Positions 8,403-16,919 of a DNA stretch of 64,000 nt are shown here, piece after piece. Origin of the DNA: Allobosea robiniae (GTDB taxonomy: Bacteria > Pseudomonadota > Alphaproteobacteria > Rhizobiales > Beijerinckiaceae); contig NZ_FNBZ01000007.1 in the NCBI RefSeq assembly GCF_900102525.1, positions 248,001-312,000 of the forward strand, given 5' to 3'. The notes beneath the pieces were generated by a model. That model was not told the origin of the DNA, made no database searches, and saw only the letters and a list, made by a program, of their open reading frames with translations. Both the position numbers and the translations under genes were made by a program. Position 1 is the stretch's first letter. Each line of letters starts with the position of its first letter.

Positions 8403-8570
8403 GTGCGGAGCTTCCGGACGTCAACCCGAAAGCGGCGAAACCGCAACGATTTCCCGACAGCGGCCAGAGGAAGCGCACGGGCATCTCCGGGCACCTGGAA
8501 TGCCTTCGACTTTCGATCGGCGCTGCCTTGCCGTGGCCGGCTGCGCGGCCGGCCGGCATAGCCCCTGCCA

Positions 8571-8585
8571 TTTCATTCGAAGAAC
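8571..8585. promoter_or_regulatory. Candidate GntR operator, copy 2
   Basis: TTTCATTCGAAGAAC has TTCGAA at its centre and matches the recurrent TTCATTCGAATGAA motif over its left half. It lies about 95 bases upstream of the regulator start, suggesting autoregulation. Confidence 0.5.
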
Positions 8586-8678
8586 AGTGTGCAGTTCGTT
8601 CCGGGGACTATGATTCGGCGCCGGAGCAAGCTATTTCACGGAGCGAGCGGGGATTTTGCGTGCGAGAAGAAGCAGGAC

Positions 8679-9416
8679 ATGTCTGAGGGCACCAGGACCA
8701 CCGGCGGACATGCGGTCCTTGCGGATCTGCTGCGCGACGAAATCGGCGGAGGGACCTACCCTGTGGGCAGCCGCTTCCCGACGGAGCCCGAACTGCAGGA
8801 GCGGTTCGGCGTGGGTCGCCACACCATCCGTGAAGCTCTGAAGCTGCTCGCGGAGCAGGGCATCCTCGGGCGCCGGCGCAAGACGGGCACGACGGTGCTG
8901 GCCCAGCGGCCGGTCGCGCCCTATGTGCATTCGCTGCGCGACCTCAAAGGGCTGTTCGATTTCGCCCAGAGCACCCAGCTGGACGTGCGCCATTACGGCT
9001 TCGCCTCCAGCGTGGCGAAATCGTTCGAATCCTTCTCCGGACTTCGGGAAGGCCGATGGTTGCGGGTTGCGGGCGTGCGATCGACACGCAACGACCAGCA
9101 GCCCCTATGCTGGTCGGAGGTTTTCGTGCCCGAGAAGCTAGCCCCGGCCCTCGAAGCCATCCAGCAGGGAGACAGGGCGATCTACGAAGTCATCATGGAT
9201 GAGCAGGGTCTCAAGCTCGACTATGTCGAGCAGGAGGTATCGGCGACGACCATGCCGGCGGCGATGGCCGATCTGTTGCACGCCGGTACCGAAACCGCGG
9301 CCCTGGCCGTGAAGCGGCGCTATGTCGCCAATAACGGGCAGACATTCGAATTGTCCTACAATCTCTATCCGGCGACGCGCTATTCGGTCAGGAGCGTCAT
9401 CCGCCAGCGGATCTGA
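8679..9416 (+). CDS. GntR-family regulator with UTRA domain (HutC subfamily)
   Basis: This regulator of 245 residues has an N-terminal winged helix (about 8-78: GSRFPTEPELQERFGVGRHT, IREALKLLAEQGILGRR) and a UTRA ligand-binding domain (about 95-240: WLRVAGVRSTRNDQQPLCWS, YVEQEVSATTMP, RYVANNGQTFELSYNLYPATR). The start at 8679 is preferred because GAAGAAGCAGGAC precedes it; an ATG thirty codons earlier lacks such a site. Palindromic motifs in its own promoter and before most transcription units up to 25.5 kb make it the probable regulator of the acyl-CoA island. The effector is unknown, probably a pathway acid or acyl-CoA. Confidence 0.9.
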   Translation: MSEGTRTTGGHAVLADLLRDEIGGGTYPVGSRFPTEPELQERFGVGRHTIREALKLLAEQGILGRRRKTGTTVLAQRPVAPYVHSLRDLKGLFDFAQSTQLDVRHYGFASSVAKSFESFSGLREGRWLRVAGVRSTRNDQQPLCWSEVFVPEKLAPALEAIQQGDRAIYEVIMDEQGLKLDYVEQEVSATTMPAAMADLLHAGTETAALAVKRRYVANNGQTFELSYNLYPATRYSVRSVIRQRI

Positions 9417-9434
9417 GAACGGTTCGGCGCGGCC

Positions 9435-10193
9435 TCATCGTCCGGTAAAGTTCGGTTTTCGTCTTTCAAGGAAAGCGGTTCGCCCTTCCGCGTGGTCGGC
9501 CGTTTGCAGCAAGGCCGCCTGGGTGTCGCGTTCCCAGTCCAGCACCTGGTCGAGCCCCCGGGCCAGGGCAGCCCGGGTCTGCGCCGTCGCCAGGGGAGCC
9601 AGTTGGCTGAAACGGCCGGCAAGCGCCAATGCCCGTTCGAGCAGCTCGCCCGAAGCCACCGTTTCATCGGTCAATCCAATGCGGCCGGCGCGCTCGGCAT
9701 CGACCACCTCGTCATACAGCAGGAACTGGCGCGCCCTTGCGGGCCCGATGCGGGCCGGCAGGGTATGCAGCAGGCCGAAGTCCGCGATCAGTCCGATCTG
9801 CGGAAACCCCGCCCGGAAGCGTGCGCCGGGCGTGGCGATCACCGTGTCCGCCGCGAGTGCGAGACCCAGCCCGGCCCCGACCGCCCAGCCCTCCACCGCT
9901 GCAATCACCGGCTTCGAGCCCCGGATCATCAGCCGCGTCAGCTCGTGCACGCCGCGAAAGCGCTCGCGACCGGCGGCCAGATCCGTCGATTGATTCATCG
10001 AGTCGATGTCTCCGCCCGAGCAGAAATTCCCGCCGGCGCCGATGATGACCGCCGCACGCAGATCGCGATCCCTTTCGAACCTGAGGAAAGCTTCCAGCAG
10101 TCCTTCCCTCAGCGGCGCGGAGAGGGCGTTTCGCTTTGCGGGATTGTTCAGGGTCAGGACCATGGTCGTGCCGTCGCGGGCAGTTTCCAACAT
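9435..10193 (-). CDS. Enoyl-CoA hydratase/isomerase (crotonase family)
   Basis: Crotonase-fold protein of 252 residues. The oxyanion-hole segments are seen in LNNPAKRNALSAPLREG and GAGGNFCSGGDIDSM; the second half has KPVIAAVEGWAVGAGLGLAL and FPQIGLIADFGLLHTLP, with Asp at the position where many hydratases have the second catalytic Glu. It would hydrate or isomerise an enoyl-CoA in the pathway of this island. It converges on the GntR gene and diverges from the SDR at 10299, sharing the operator-bearing gap. Confidence 0.87.
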   Translation of the reverse strand: MLETARDGTTMVLTLNNPAKRNALSAPLREGLLEAFLRFERDRDLRAAVIIGAGGNFCSGGDIDSMNQSTDLAAGRERFRGVHELTRLMIRGSKPVIAAVEGWAVGAGLGLALAADTVIATPGARFRAGFPQIGLIADFGLLHTLPARIGPARARQFLLYDEVVDAERAGRIGLTDETVASGELLERALALAGRFSQLAPLATAQTRAALARGLDQVLDWERDTQAALLQTADHAEGRTAFLERRKPNFTGR

Positions 10194-10213
10194 CAGCCTC
10201 TTCCTTTTGATAA

Positions 10214-10227
10214 TAAGTTCGAATTTA
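10214..10227. promoter_or_regulatory. Candidate GntR operator, copy 3
   Basis: TAAGTTCGAATTTA is an inverted repeat with all but one outer position paired around TTCGAA. It sits in the 105-base gap between the divergent hydratase (start 10193) and SDR (start 10299). Confidence 0.5.
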
Positions 10228-10298
10228 ATAGCGAGTGAGATCGCCCCCGGCTAGAGGCCGCGCGACGATGCTTGCTCGAATCGAGATGGGAGAGGCGA

Positions 10299-11180
10299 AT
10301 GTTCAGGGACGACGTCTTGAAGGGCCAGCACATCCTCGTGACGGGAGGCGGCACCGGACTCGGCCGGGAAATGGCGCATCGCTTCGCCGGCTACGGCGCG
10401 CGCGTGGCGATCTGCGGGCGCCGGGAGGCGGTCGTCCGGGAGACGGCCGAGGCGATAGCCCGCGAGACCGGCGCTGCGGTCGATGCCTATGAGTGCGATA
10501 TCCGCTCGCCTGAATCCGTGCGGGCGATGGTCGACCGGGCCTGGCTCGACCACGGTCCGCTGACCGGGCTGGTCAACAACGCGGCCGGCAACTTCATCAG
10601 CCGCACGGAGGACCTGACGGCGAACGGCTTCAACGCGATCTCCGATATCGTCCTGCGCGGCACCTTCTACGTCACCAATGCGATCGGGCAGCGCTGGATA
10701 GCCGAACAGCGAAAGGGCTCGGTGCTCTCGATCCTGGCGACGTTCACGCGGACCGGCGCACCCTTCGTCGTGCCCTCGGCCATGTCGAAGGCCGGCATCG
10801 AGGCGATGACGCGGTCGCTCGCCATCGAATGGGGGCGCTACGGCATCAGGCTCAATGCCATCTCGCCGGGTATCTTTCCGACGGAGGGCGCCTCGGCCCG
10901 CCTGCGTCCGACCGACAACGCGCATGACTATGAACGCTCCGTCAATCCGATGGGCCGCCTTGGACAGAAGCCCGAGCTCACCACCCTGGCCACCTTCCTG
11001 ATGGCGCCGGGCTGCGAATGGCTCAGCGGTGAGACGATTGCCGTCGATGGTGCGCATGGCCTCGCAAACGGCGCCTATTTCACGAACTACCTCCCCTGGA
11101 CCGACGCGCAATGGCAGCAGGCGCGCGAACGTATCCGGGGCCGTGACCGCAACGACAAGGCTGCGAGCGCCGCAGGCTGA
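10299..11180 (+). CDS. SDR oxidoreductase, 2,4-dienoyl-CoA reductase-like
   Basis: Short-chain dehydrogenase of 293 residues from the ATG at 10299, chosen because GGGAGAGG precedes it. Motifs: ILVTGGGTGLGREMAHRFAG (cofactor loop), CGRREAVV (Arg after the second strand, NADP preference), NNAAGNFISRTEDLT, and MSKAGIEAMTRSLAIEWGRYG. The canonical YxxxK Tyr is replaced (SAMSKAG), as in mammalian and bacterial 2,4-dienoyl-CoA reductases of the DECR type, and INAISPGIFPTEG also matches that group. It probably reduces dienoyl-CoA intermediates during beta-oxidation. Confidence 0.85.
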   Translation: MFRDDVLKGQHILVTGGGTGLGREMAHRFAGYGARVAICGRREAVVRETAEAIARETGAAVDAYECDIRSPESVRAMVDRAWLDHGPLTGLVNNAAGNFISRTEDLTANGFNAISDIVLRGTFYVTNAIGQRWIAEQRKGSVLSILATFTRTGAPFVVPSAMSKAGIEAMTRSLAIEWGRYGIRLNAISPGIFPTEGASARLRPTDNAHDYERSVNPMGRLGQKPELTTLATFLMAPGCEWLSGETIAVDGAHGLANGAYFTNYLPWTDAQWQQARERIRGRDRNDKAASAAG

Positions 11181-11181
11181 C

Positions 11182-11248
11182 AGGGGCATCCCAAGCCCCT
11201 TCGGTGGTGCGGGGGGCCATCGCCACGTGGAGCGCCTGATTGCGCTCC
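11182..11248. terminator. Two stem-loops between convergent genes
   Basis: In the gap between the convergent SDR and HMG-CoA lyase genes, AGGGGC (11182-11187) pairs with GCCCCT (11195-11200), and GGAGCGC (11229-11235) pairs with GCGCTCC (11242-11248). No U-tract follows either, so termination activity is only probable. Confidence 0.35.
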
Positions 11249-11255
11249 GCCAATG

Positions 11256-12188
11256 TCAGGCTGCGGGAGAAAAGCCTTTCGGCAGGCCGGCGCGGGCGAG
11301 CGCGCCGGTGAAGCGTTCTTCCGGAAGCCAGGTTTCAATGCGCTCCCGCAAGCGCAGCAACGCAGCCAGGTCGATGCCGGTAGCGAAGCCCATCGCCGCG
11401 AGCATGAAGGCGCAGTCTTCCGTGTTGATGTTGCCGGTCGCGCCGGGGGCGAAGGGGCAGCCGCCCAGCCCCCCGAGCGAGGCATCGAAGCGGCGGACCC
11501 CGGCCGAAAGCGCAGCGCCGACATTGGCCAGCCCGAGGCCGCGCGTGTCATGGAAATGCGCGGCGAGCGGCAGCGACCCGACAATGCCGGCGGCTCCCTC
11601 GAACAGGCGGCGGACGCGCGCAGGATCGCCATAGCCAACGGTATCCGCCAGCATGATCTCGTCGGCTCCGGCGCGCGCCAATCGCCCGACGATCGCGAGT
11701 ACGCGCGCCTCGGCGACTTCGCCTTGCAGCGTGCAGCCGAAACTGGTCGCCACGCCGCAGCCCAATGCGACCCGATCGGACAATCCTTGAGCCGCGCGCT
11801 CGGCGACGATGAGATCGAACTCGTCCAGCGCCGCATCGGTCGAGCGGCGCGCATTGGCAAGGCTGTGGGCCTCGCTGGCGGAGACCACATAGTTGACCTT
11901 GGTCAGCCCGGCGGCGAAGGCGCGCCGTGCTCCCTTCAGGTTCACCACGAGGGCGGAGACCTGCGCGCCCCGGATTCCGGCAATCCCCGCTGCGACGGCA
12001 TCGGCATCCGCGAATTGCGGGATGACATGCGCCGGCACGAAGGACGTGGCCTCGATCTCGGCGAGGCCGGCAGCGACCGCGCCGCGGCACCAGTCGAGCT
12101 TCTTCTCCGTGTCGAGAACGGTCGAGACGAGCTGCAACCCGTCGCGCAGCCCGACCTCCCTCAACAGAACCTGCTCCGCCATCGCCAA
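11256..12188 (-). CDS. mvaB: Hydroxymethylglutaryl-CoA lyase
   Basis: DRE-TIM barrel lyase of 310 residues that cleaves HMG-CoA to acetyl-CoA and acetoacetate, the last step of leucine/isovalerate and some isoprenoid degradation routes. Visible motifs: LREVGLRDGLQLV at the N-terminus (catalytic Arg and metal Asp), HFHDTRGLGLANV (metal His) and GGLGGCPFAPGATGN carrying the catalytic Cys loop of HMG-CoA lyases. It starts one base after the upstream hydratase stop, last in a five-gene minus-strand operon. A close relative acting on a substituted HMG-CoA is possible. Confidence 0.88.
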   Translation of the reverse strand: MAMAEQVLLREVGLRDGLQLVSTVLDTEKKLDWCRGAVAAGLAEIEATSFVPAHVIPQFADADAVAAGIAGIRGAQVSALVVNLKGARRAFAAGLTKVNYVVSASEAHSLANARRSTDAALDEFDLIVAERAAQGLSDRVALGCGVATSFGCTLQGEVAEARVLAIVGRLARAGADEIMLADTVGYGDPARVRRLFEGAAGIVGSLPLAAHFHDTRGLGLANVGAALSAGVRRFDASLGGLGGCPFAPGATGNINTEDCAFMLAAMGFATGIDLAALLRLRERIETWLPEERFTGALARAGLPKGFSPAA

Positions 12189-12189
12189 C

Positions 12190-12999
12190 CTATTTCCCGA
12201 TGAAGCGTGGCGGCCGCTTTTCGTTGAACGCCGTCACGCCCTCGTGGCGGTCCTGCGTCGGGACCATCCGGGCATAGGCTTCGATCTCGAAGGTGAGGCC
12301 GTCGCGCAGGGCCATCTGCAGGCCGCGGTGGATCGACTGCTTCGCCTGCCGCACGGAAATCGGCGCGTTGTTGGCGATGGTGGTCGCGGTCGCGAGCGCC
12401 GCCGGAAGAAGCTCGCCCTGGGGCAGGACCGCATTGACCAGGCCCCATTGCGCCGCTTCGCTCGCCGAGAAGGGCTGGCCCGTCAGGATGAGTTCCTTCG
12501 CCCGCCGCTCGCCGATGGCACGGGCAATCGTCTGGGTTCCTCCGCCGCCGGGCATGATGCCGAGCGTCACCTCGCTCTGGGCGAAACGGGCGTGTTCGGC
12601 GGCGTAGAGAAAGTCGCAGCAGGCGGCGATCTCGCAGCCGCCGCCATAGGCCGCCCCGTTGACCGCGCCGATCACAGGGACCGGGCAATCGAGCAGGGCA
12701 CGCACCATCCGCTCGAACACGACATGCTGGCGCTGCCACGCCTCATCGCTCATGCCGCGCCGTTCCTTGAGGTCACCGCCGGCACAGAAGGCGCGCTCCC
12801 CCTCGCCGGTCAGCACGATGCAGCGCAACCCGGCCGCATCGAGCGCGACCGCCTCGAAGAAGGTCACCAGATCGCGCCCCATCTGCGTATTCAGCGCGTT
12901 CATGGCCTGCGGACGCGCAAGCGTCACCAGGGCGATATGCTCGGCCGGCGCGGAAATCCGGAGCGTCTCAAAGGCTGGAGGCGCGACGGAGGCGTTCAT
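12190..12999 (-). CDS. Enoyl-CoA hydratase (crotonase family)
   Basis: Crotonase-family protein of 269 residues. ALVTLARPQAMNALNTQMGR and GEGERAFCAGGDLKERRGM form the first oxyanion-hole region, while GAVNGAAYGGGCEIAACCDF and SEVTLGIMPGGGGTQTIARA carry the Glu/Gly elements of true hydratases. The C-terminus AFNEKRPPRFIGK is typical. Its ATG at 12999 overlaps the MmgE stop by four bases, supporting operon membership. Methylglutaconyl-CoA hydratase would fit next to HMG-CoA lyase, but this is inference. Confidence 0.87.
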   Translation of the reverse strand: MNASVAPPAFETLRISAPAEHIALVTLARPQAMNALNTQMGRDLVTFFEAVALDAAGLRCIVLTGEGERAFCAGGDLKERRGMSDEAWQRQHVVFERMVRALLDCPVPVIGAVNGAAYGGGCEIAACCDFLYAAEHARFAQSEVTLGIMPGGGGTQTIARAIGERRAKELILTGQPFSASEAAQWGLVNAVLPQGELLPAALATATTIANNAPISVRQAKQSIHRGLQMALRDGLTFEIEAYARMVPTQDRHEGVTAFNEKRPPRFIGK

Positions 13000-14411
13000 G
13001 CCGCGCTCCTGCCGAGCGCCAGGCGCAACCGCGTGATCCAGGCGCCGACATCCGGCGACGTGCCGATAGCCAGCCCCTCCCCGAACAAGTTGAGCGTCGT
13101 ATCGGCGCCGAGCCCCGGCTGCACGCGCCGCAAGCAATCCGTCCATTTGGCCGCGAGTTGCTGCTCCGTCATCGGGTCCTCCGGCGAACCCGGCGCGCGC
13201 GTCACCGTCCTCGCGACGGAACCGCCATCCTTCAGGGTCACGGTCACTGTGACGGGCGCGCTGCCGACCTCGCTGCCCCGGCTCGATTCGCCCGACGCCT
13301 CGACCAGCTGGATATCGGCGAGCCGTGCCTGCAGGTCCGGCCGAAGAACAGCCGCGTCGGTGAAGCTCGCCAGATCGATCCGGCCGTCGGCCAGGCTGGC
13401 GGCAACCGCATAGGGGCCGCTGAAGAGGGCATTCAGCCCGGTGCGGGGGAACGGGTGGATCAGGGGTTTGGTGCCGCCTGCCGGCATATCGACGCGAACA
13501 TGCTCCACCGCCGCGAGATCGATGCCGGCGTCGCGGCGCAGACCGAGGGTGCCCTCGATCATCCGGTGCAGCATGTAGCAGCATGGATAGCGCTTCTGTT
13601 CGAAGCCGGGCTCGCTCAACGCGAACGGCGCGCCGAGCACGACATTCGGCGGCCAGCGATCGGTCTCACCGCCGGAGAAGGCCTTGAGATAGCCGTCGGC
13701 CTCGAAGACCTCGGAAGCCGCATCGATGCCGCCCTGCGCGAGCCGTACGGCCTTGAGCCCATTCGAGGCCGCCAGCCCGACATGAAGCGACTTCACCATC
13801 GAGCCGAAGTTCTTTCGCAAGCCACAGGCCATGCTGGCCGCGATGGCCAGCGCCCGCCGGGTGGTGTCGAGATCGAGATGCAGGAGCCGCGCGACCGCGG
13901 CGGCGGCACCGACCGCTCCCAGCGTGCCCGTTGCGTGGAAGCCGAGCGCATAATGCCGAAAGCCCATGCTCTGCCCGAGACGGATCAGCACCTCGGTGCC
14001 GATCGCCACTGCGCCGAGCAGTTCCCCCCCCGTGACCTTGCGCTTGTCGAGAAGGGGCAGCAAGGCCGACAGCACGGGCGCCGTCGGATGGCAGACGCTC
14101 AGCATCGAGACGTCGTCATAATCGAGCACATGGCTCGCCATGCCGGTCAGAAGCGCGGCATCGTCGCTGCGGAAGGCTTCCGGCCCCCAGAAGCTGGGTA
14201 CCGCACCCGGCCAGGGCTCGAGGGAACCGGCCAGCCGCCGCACCGGTTCCTCGGTGCCACCTGCCGCGGTCACGGCAAGCGTGTCGACGACCACGCGCGT
14301 GGCCTGGCTCAGGACCTCGTCCGGCACCCGGGCCTCGACGATGAACGCCGCCAGGCGTTCCGTGGGACCCGGGACCGGCGAAAGGCTTTTCAGAGGCTGC
14401 AAGGCTGTCAT
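12996..14411 (-). CDS. MmgE/PrpD family protein
   Basis: MmgE/PrpD-fold protein of 471 residues (2-methylcitrate dehydratase, cis-aconitate decarboxylase and relatives). Features: AAFIVEARVPDEV, LLTGMASHVLDYDDV (the HxLDxDD element), HPTAPVLSALLPLL, the GFHATGTLGAVGAAAAVARL helix and the C-terminal cap with KRYPCCYMLHRMIEG. The start at 14411 follows GAGGACAGG. In this operon it may hydrate, dehydrate or decarboxylate a branched di- or tricarboxylate intermediate; the substrate cannot be told from sequence. Confidence 0.85.
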   Translation of the reverse strand: MTALQPLKSLSPVPGPTERLAAFIVEARVPDEVLSQATRVVVDTLAVTAAGGTEEPVRRLAGSLEPWPGAVPSFWGPEAFRSDDAALLTGMASHVLDYDDVSMLSVCHPTAPVLSALLPLLDKRKVTGGELLGAVAIGTEVLIRLGQSMGFRHYALGFHATGTLGAVGAAAAVARLLHLDLDTTRRALAIAASMACGLRKNFGSMVKSLHVGLAASNGLKAVRLAQGGIDAASEVFEADGYLKAFSGGETDRWPPNVVLGAPFALSEPGFEQKRYPCCYMLHRMIEGTLGLRRDAGIDLAAVEHVRVDMPAGGTKPLIHPFPRTGLNALFSGPYAVAASLADGRIDLASFTDAAVLRPDLQARLADIQLVEASGESSRGSEVGSAPVTVTVTLKDGGSVARTVTRAPGSPEDPMTEQQLAAKWTDCLRRVQPGLGADTTLNLFGEGLAIGTSPDVGAWITRLRLALGRSAA

Positions 14412-14428
14412 CCTGTCCTCGTTTCGGC

Positions 14429-15592
14429 TCAGTAGGAACGGGGCATGCCGAGTGCGTGCTGGGCGACCTGGGCAAGGATCAAATTGTTGGAGAGCGGCGC
14501 CGTGCGGAAGAGCCGCGCCTCCTTCCATTTGCGCTCGACGTGATATTCGCTCGCGACGCCATAGCCGCCGAACGTCGTCATGCACGCCTCGGCCGCCTCC
14601 CAGGCGGCTTCGCTGGCGAGGAACTTGGCCATGCTCGTCTCGTTCGCGCAGGGCAGCTTGCGGTCGAACAGGGCGGCGGCCCGGTTGCGCATCAGCTCGG
14701 CCGCCTCGATGTTCATATGGGCCCGCGAGATCGGGAACTGGATGCCCTGGTTCTGGCCGATCGGCCGATCGAAGACCCGCCGGTCGCTGGCGTATCGCGA
14801 GGCCTCCGCGGTGAACCAGCGGCCGTCCCCGATCGACTCGCTCGCGACCAGGAGGCGTTCGGAGTTCAGCGAGTCCACGAGATAATGGAAGCCGCGGCCT
14901 TCCTCGCCGATCCGGTCCTCCTCCCCCACCTCCAGATTGTCGATGAAGACCTCGTTGGTGTGGTGGTTCAGCATGGTCCGGATCGGCCGGGCGTGCAGGG
15001 CCTTGCCCGCCTTCTCGATGTCGATGAGGAAGAGCGAGAGGCCATCCGTCTTGCGGCTCACCTCCTCGAACGGCGTCGTCCGGACGATCAGCAGGTACAT
15101 GTGCGACTGCATGTAGCGCGAGGTCCAGATCTTCTGGCCGTTGATCACATAGCCGCCGCCCGGTCGGCGCTTCGCGAAGGTCTTGATCCTGAGCGTATTG
15201 GAACCGGCATCCGGCTCGGTGACGCCGAAGGCCTGCAGCCGCAATGAGCCGTCGGCGATGCGCGGGAGATAGCGGCGCTTCTGCTCCTCGCTGCCATGGT
15301 TCAGCACCGAGGCCATCGTGTACATCTGCGCGTGGCAGGCGGCACCGTTGCCCCCCGAGCGATTGATTTCCTCGAGGATGATGCAGCCTTCCATCAGCCC
15401 GAGCCCGGAGCCGCCATACTCCTCCGGGATCAGGGCCGAAAGCCAGCCTGCTCTGGTCATCGCCTGGACGAAGTCCTCGGGGTATTCGCCGGCCTCGTCG
15501 CATTTGCGCCAATAATCGACGCCGAACTCGGCGCAGAGCTTGCGGACCGCAGCCCGGATCTGTTGCTGGGTTTCCGTGTAGTCGAAATCCAT
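14429..15592 (-). CDS. Acyl-CoA dehydrogenase
   Basis: FAD-dependent acyl-CoA dehydrogenase of 387 residues. It has the N-terminal helical domain, AFGVTEPDAGSNT (middle-domain signature), VINGQKIWTSRYMQ, and the C-terminal helical domain with FGGYGVASEYHVERKWKEAR. The short-chain-type catalytic Glu of a YEGT loop is absent (TAPLSNN occupies that position). The Glu in SLNSERLLVA is the likely base, as in isovaleryl- and long-chain-type enzymes. It lies between the MmgE and CaiB genes, 17 and 26 bases apart. Confidence 0.88.
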   Translation of the reverse strand: MDFDYTETQQQIRAAVRKLCAEFGVDYWRKCDEAGEYPEDFVQAMTRAGWLSALIPEEYGGSGLGLMEGCIILEEINRSGGNGAACHAQMYTMASVLNHGSEEQKRRYLPRIADGSLRLQAFGVTEPDAGSNTLRIKTFAKRRPGGGYVINGQKIWTSRYMQSHMYLLIVRTTPFEEVSRKTDGLSLFLIDIEKAGKALHARPIRTMLNHHTNEVFIDNLEVGEEDRIGEEGRGFHYLVDSLNSERLLVASESIGDGRWFTAEASRYASDRRVFDRPIGQNQGIQFPISRAHMNIEAAELMRNRAAALFDRKLPCANETSMAKFLASEAAWEAAEACMTTFGGYGVASEYHVERKWKEARLFRTAPLSNNLILAQVAQHALGMPRSY

Positions 15593-15618
15593 GGTGCTCT
15601 GTCCTGGAAGAGGCTGCT

Positions 15619-16809
15619 TTACCCAACCGCCCCGGCGAGGCGAAGGCGGTCGATCTCGTCGGATGCGTAACCAAGGCCCGAGAGCAGGGACGCCGTGTCG
15701 GCGCCGAGCGCGGGCGGCGGCTCGAGCCTGGCCGAACGGCTTCCTGCCAGCTTGAGGGGCAAGGCGACGATGCGATGGCTCTCGCGCTCAGCCGCCGGCA
15801 GATCCGCGATGATCCCCGCCGCCTCGACCTGCGGATGCGCGAGCATCTGCGCGACCGAGTTGAGCTCGCTGCATGGAGCCCCCGCCGCGCGCAGCCGCGA
15901 GACGATATCGGCTGCCGGCAATTGCTGCGTGACCGCGCTGATCGCGGCGACGAGCGCTTCGCGGTTTGCGACACGCGCGGTGTTGGTGGCGAAACGCCTA
16001 TCCGCCACGAGTTCGCGGCAATCCAGCCCGCCGCAGACGCGCTCGAACAGCCCGTCGTTTCCGGCCGCGATGAACACATGGCCGTCGCGCGCCGGGAAGA
16101 GCTGATAGGGAGCAGCCATCGCCATGCCAGAGCCGAGCTTTTGCGGCAGCGTTCCGGTCGCGAGATAGGTCGCGACGAATACGCTCATCCAGCCGATGCC
16201 GGTGTCGAGCAGGCTCGCTTCCACGAGCATCCCGCGCCCGCTCCGGCCGCGCTCGATGACGCCGGCCAAAACACCCAGCGCGGCCCACATCCCGGTGCCG
16301 AGATCGATCAGCGAGACGGCCACGCGCACCGGCGCGTCGCCCTCGTTGCCGGTCGTGCTCATGATGCCCGTGAAGGCTTGCATCAGCGGATCGTAACCCG
16401 GCAGGGCAGCCAGCGGCCCGGCTTGCCCGAAGGCGCTGATGGCACAGTAGATCAGGCGCGGATTGCCTGCAGCGAGATCGGCGTGGCCCAATCCGCGGCT
16501 TTCGGCGCTGCCGGGCTTCATCGAGTGGATGATGACGTCGGCATCGGCGGCGAGGCGCTTGAGCACGGCCAACCCCTCGGGGTGGTCCAGATCCAGGCAG
16601 ATGCTGCTCTTGTTCCGGTTGAGGGCAAGGAATGTCGCCGACTGGTCCCCATGTCGCGGCGGCCAGTCACGCGTGTCGTCGCCGCGCCCGGGACGCTCGA
16701 CCTTGATCACCGTCGCGCCCATGTCGCCGAGCACCTGGGTGCAGAACGGCCCGGCCACATTTTGCGTGAGGTCGACGACCTTCAGCCCCGACAGAATTGC
16801 TCCAAGCAT
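15619..16809 (-). CDS. CaiB/BaiF family CoA transferase
   Basis: Family III CoA transferase of 396 residues. It starts with GLKVVDLTQNVAGPFCTQVL and has GATVIKVERPGRGDDTRDWP, SSICLDLDHPEG, and VSLIDLGTGMWAALG containing the catalytic Asp that forms the acyl-aspartyl anhydride. It would move CoA from a donor thioester to a carboxylic acid, activating it without ATP. First gene of the CaiB-AcDH-MmgE-ECH-HMGL operon, preceded by two candidate operators in the 110-base gap after the ligase gene. Confidence 0.88.
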   Translation of the reverse strand: MLGAILSGLKVVDLTQNVAGPFCTQVLGDMGATVIKVERPGRGDDTRDWPPRHGDQSATFLALNRNKSSICLDLDHPEGLAVLKRLAADADVIIHSMKPGSAESRGLGHADLAAGNPRLIYCAISAFGQAGPLAALPGYDPLMQAFTGIMSTTGNEGDAPVRVAVSLIDLGTGMWAALGVLAGVIERGRSGRGMLVEASLLDTGIGWMSVFVATYLATGTLPQKLGSGMAMAAPYQLFPARDGHVFIAAGNDGLFERVCGGLDCRELVADRRFATNTARVANREALVAAISAVTQQLPAADIVSRLRAAGAPCSELNSVAQMLAHPQVEAAGIIADLPAAERESHRIVALPLKLAGSRSARLEPPPALGADTASLLSGLGYASDEIDRLRLAGAVG

Positions 16810-16827
16810 TCCCGCTTTCCATTTTTA

Positions 16828-16841
16828 TTCATTCGATTGAT
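16828..16841. promoter_or_regulatory. Candidate GntR operator, copy 4
   Basis: TTCATTCGATTGAT matches TTCATTCGAATGAA at 12 of 14 positions and lies about 20 bases upstream of the CaiB start. Confidence 0.5.
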
Positions 16842-16892
16842 ATAGCGCGCCCGCAGGCGAGGCAACTGCCCGCGCGGAGATTTCGATATAAA

Positions 16893-16904
16893 ATTCGGAT
16901 GAAT
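16893..16904. promoter_or_regulatory. Candidate GntR operator, copy 5
   Basis: ATTCGGATGAAT matches ATTCGAATGAAT at 11 of 12 positions. It is followed by AAATCCGAT, so ATTCGGAT and ATCCGAT also make an inverted repeat over 16893-16913. It lies just after the stop of the upstream ligase gene and before the CaiB promoter region. Confidence 0.45.
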
Positions 16905-16919
16905 AAATCCGATGGCACT

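Larger units (their letters stand above)
8342..8678. promoter_or_regulatory. Divergent control region between the TTT receptor and the GntR regulator
   Basis: The 337-base region holds no convincing gene. It carries two copies of the island's recurrent palindrome: TTTTATTCGAATGATA (8387-8402, closer to the receptor) and TTTCATTCGAAGAAC (8571-8585, closer to the regulator). The receptor ribosome binding site GGAGGAG lies at its left end. Placement next to a GntR gene makes it the probable autoregulatory site. Confidence 0.6.

Noticed and set aside
12996..16079. 1027-codon frame that would fuse an N-terminal extension to the MmgE/PrpD protein
   Set aside because: Its first half is a shadow of the CaiB and acyl-CoA dehydrogenase genes; MmgE homology begins at the ATG at 14411, which has a good ribosome binding site.
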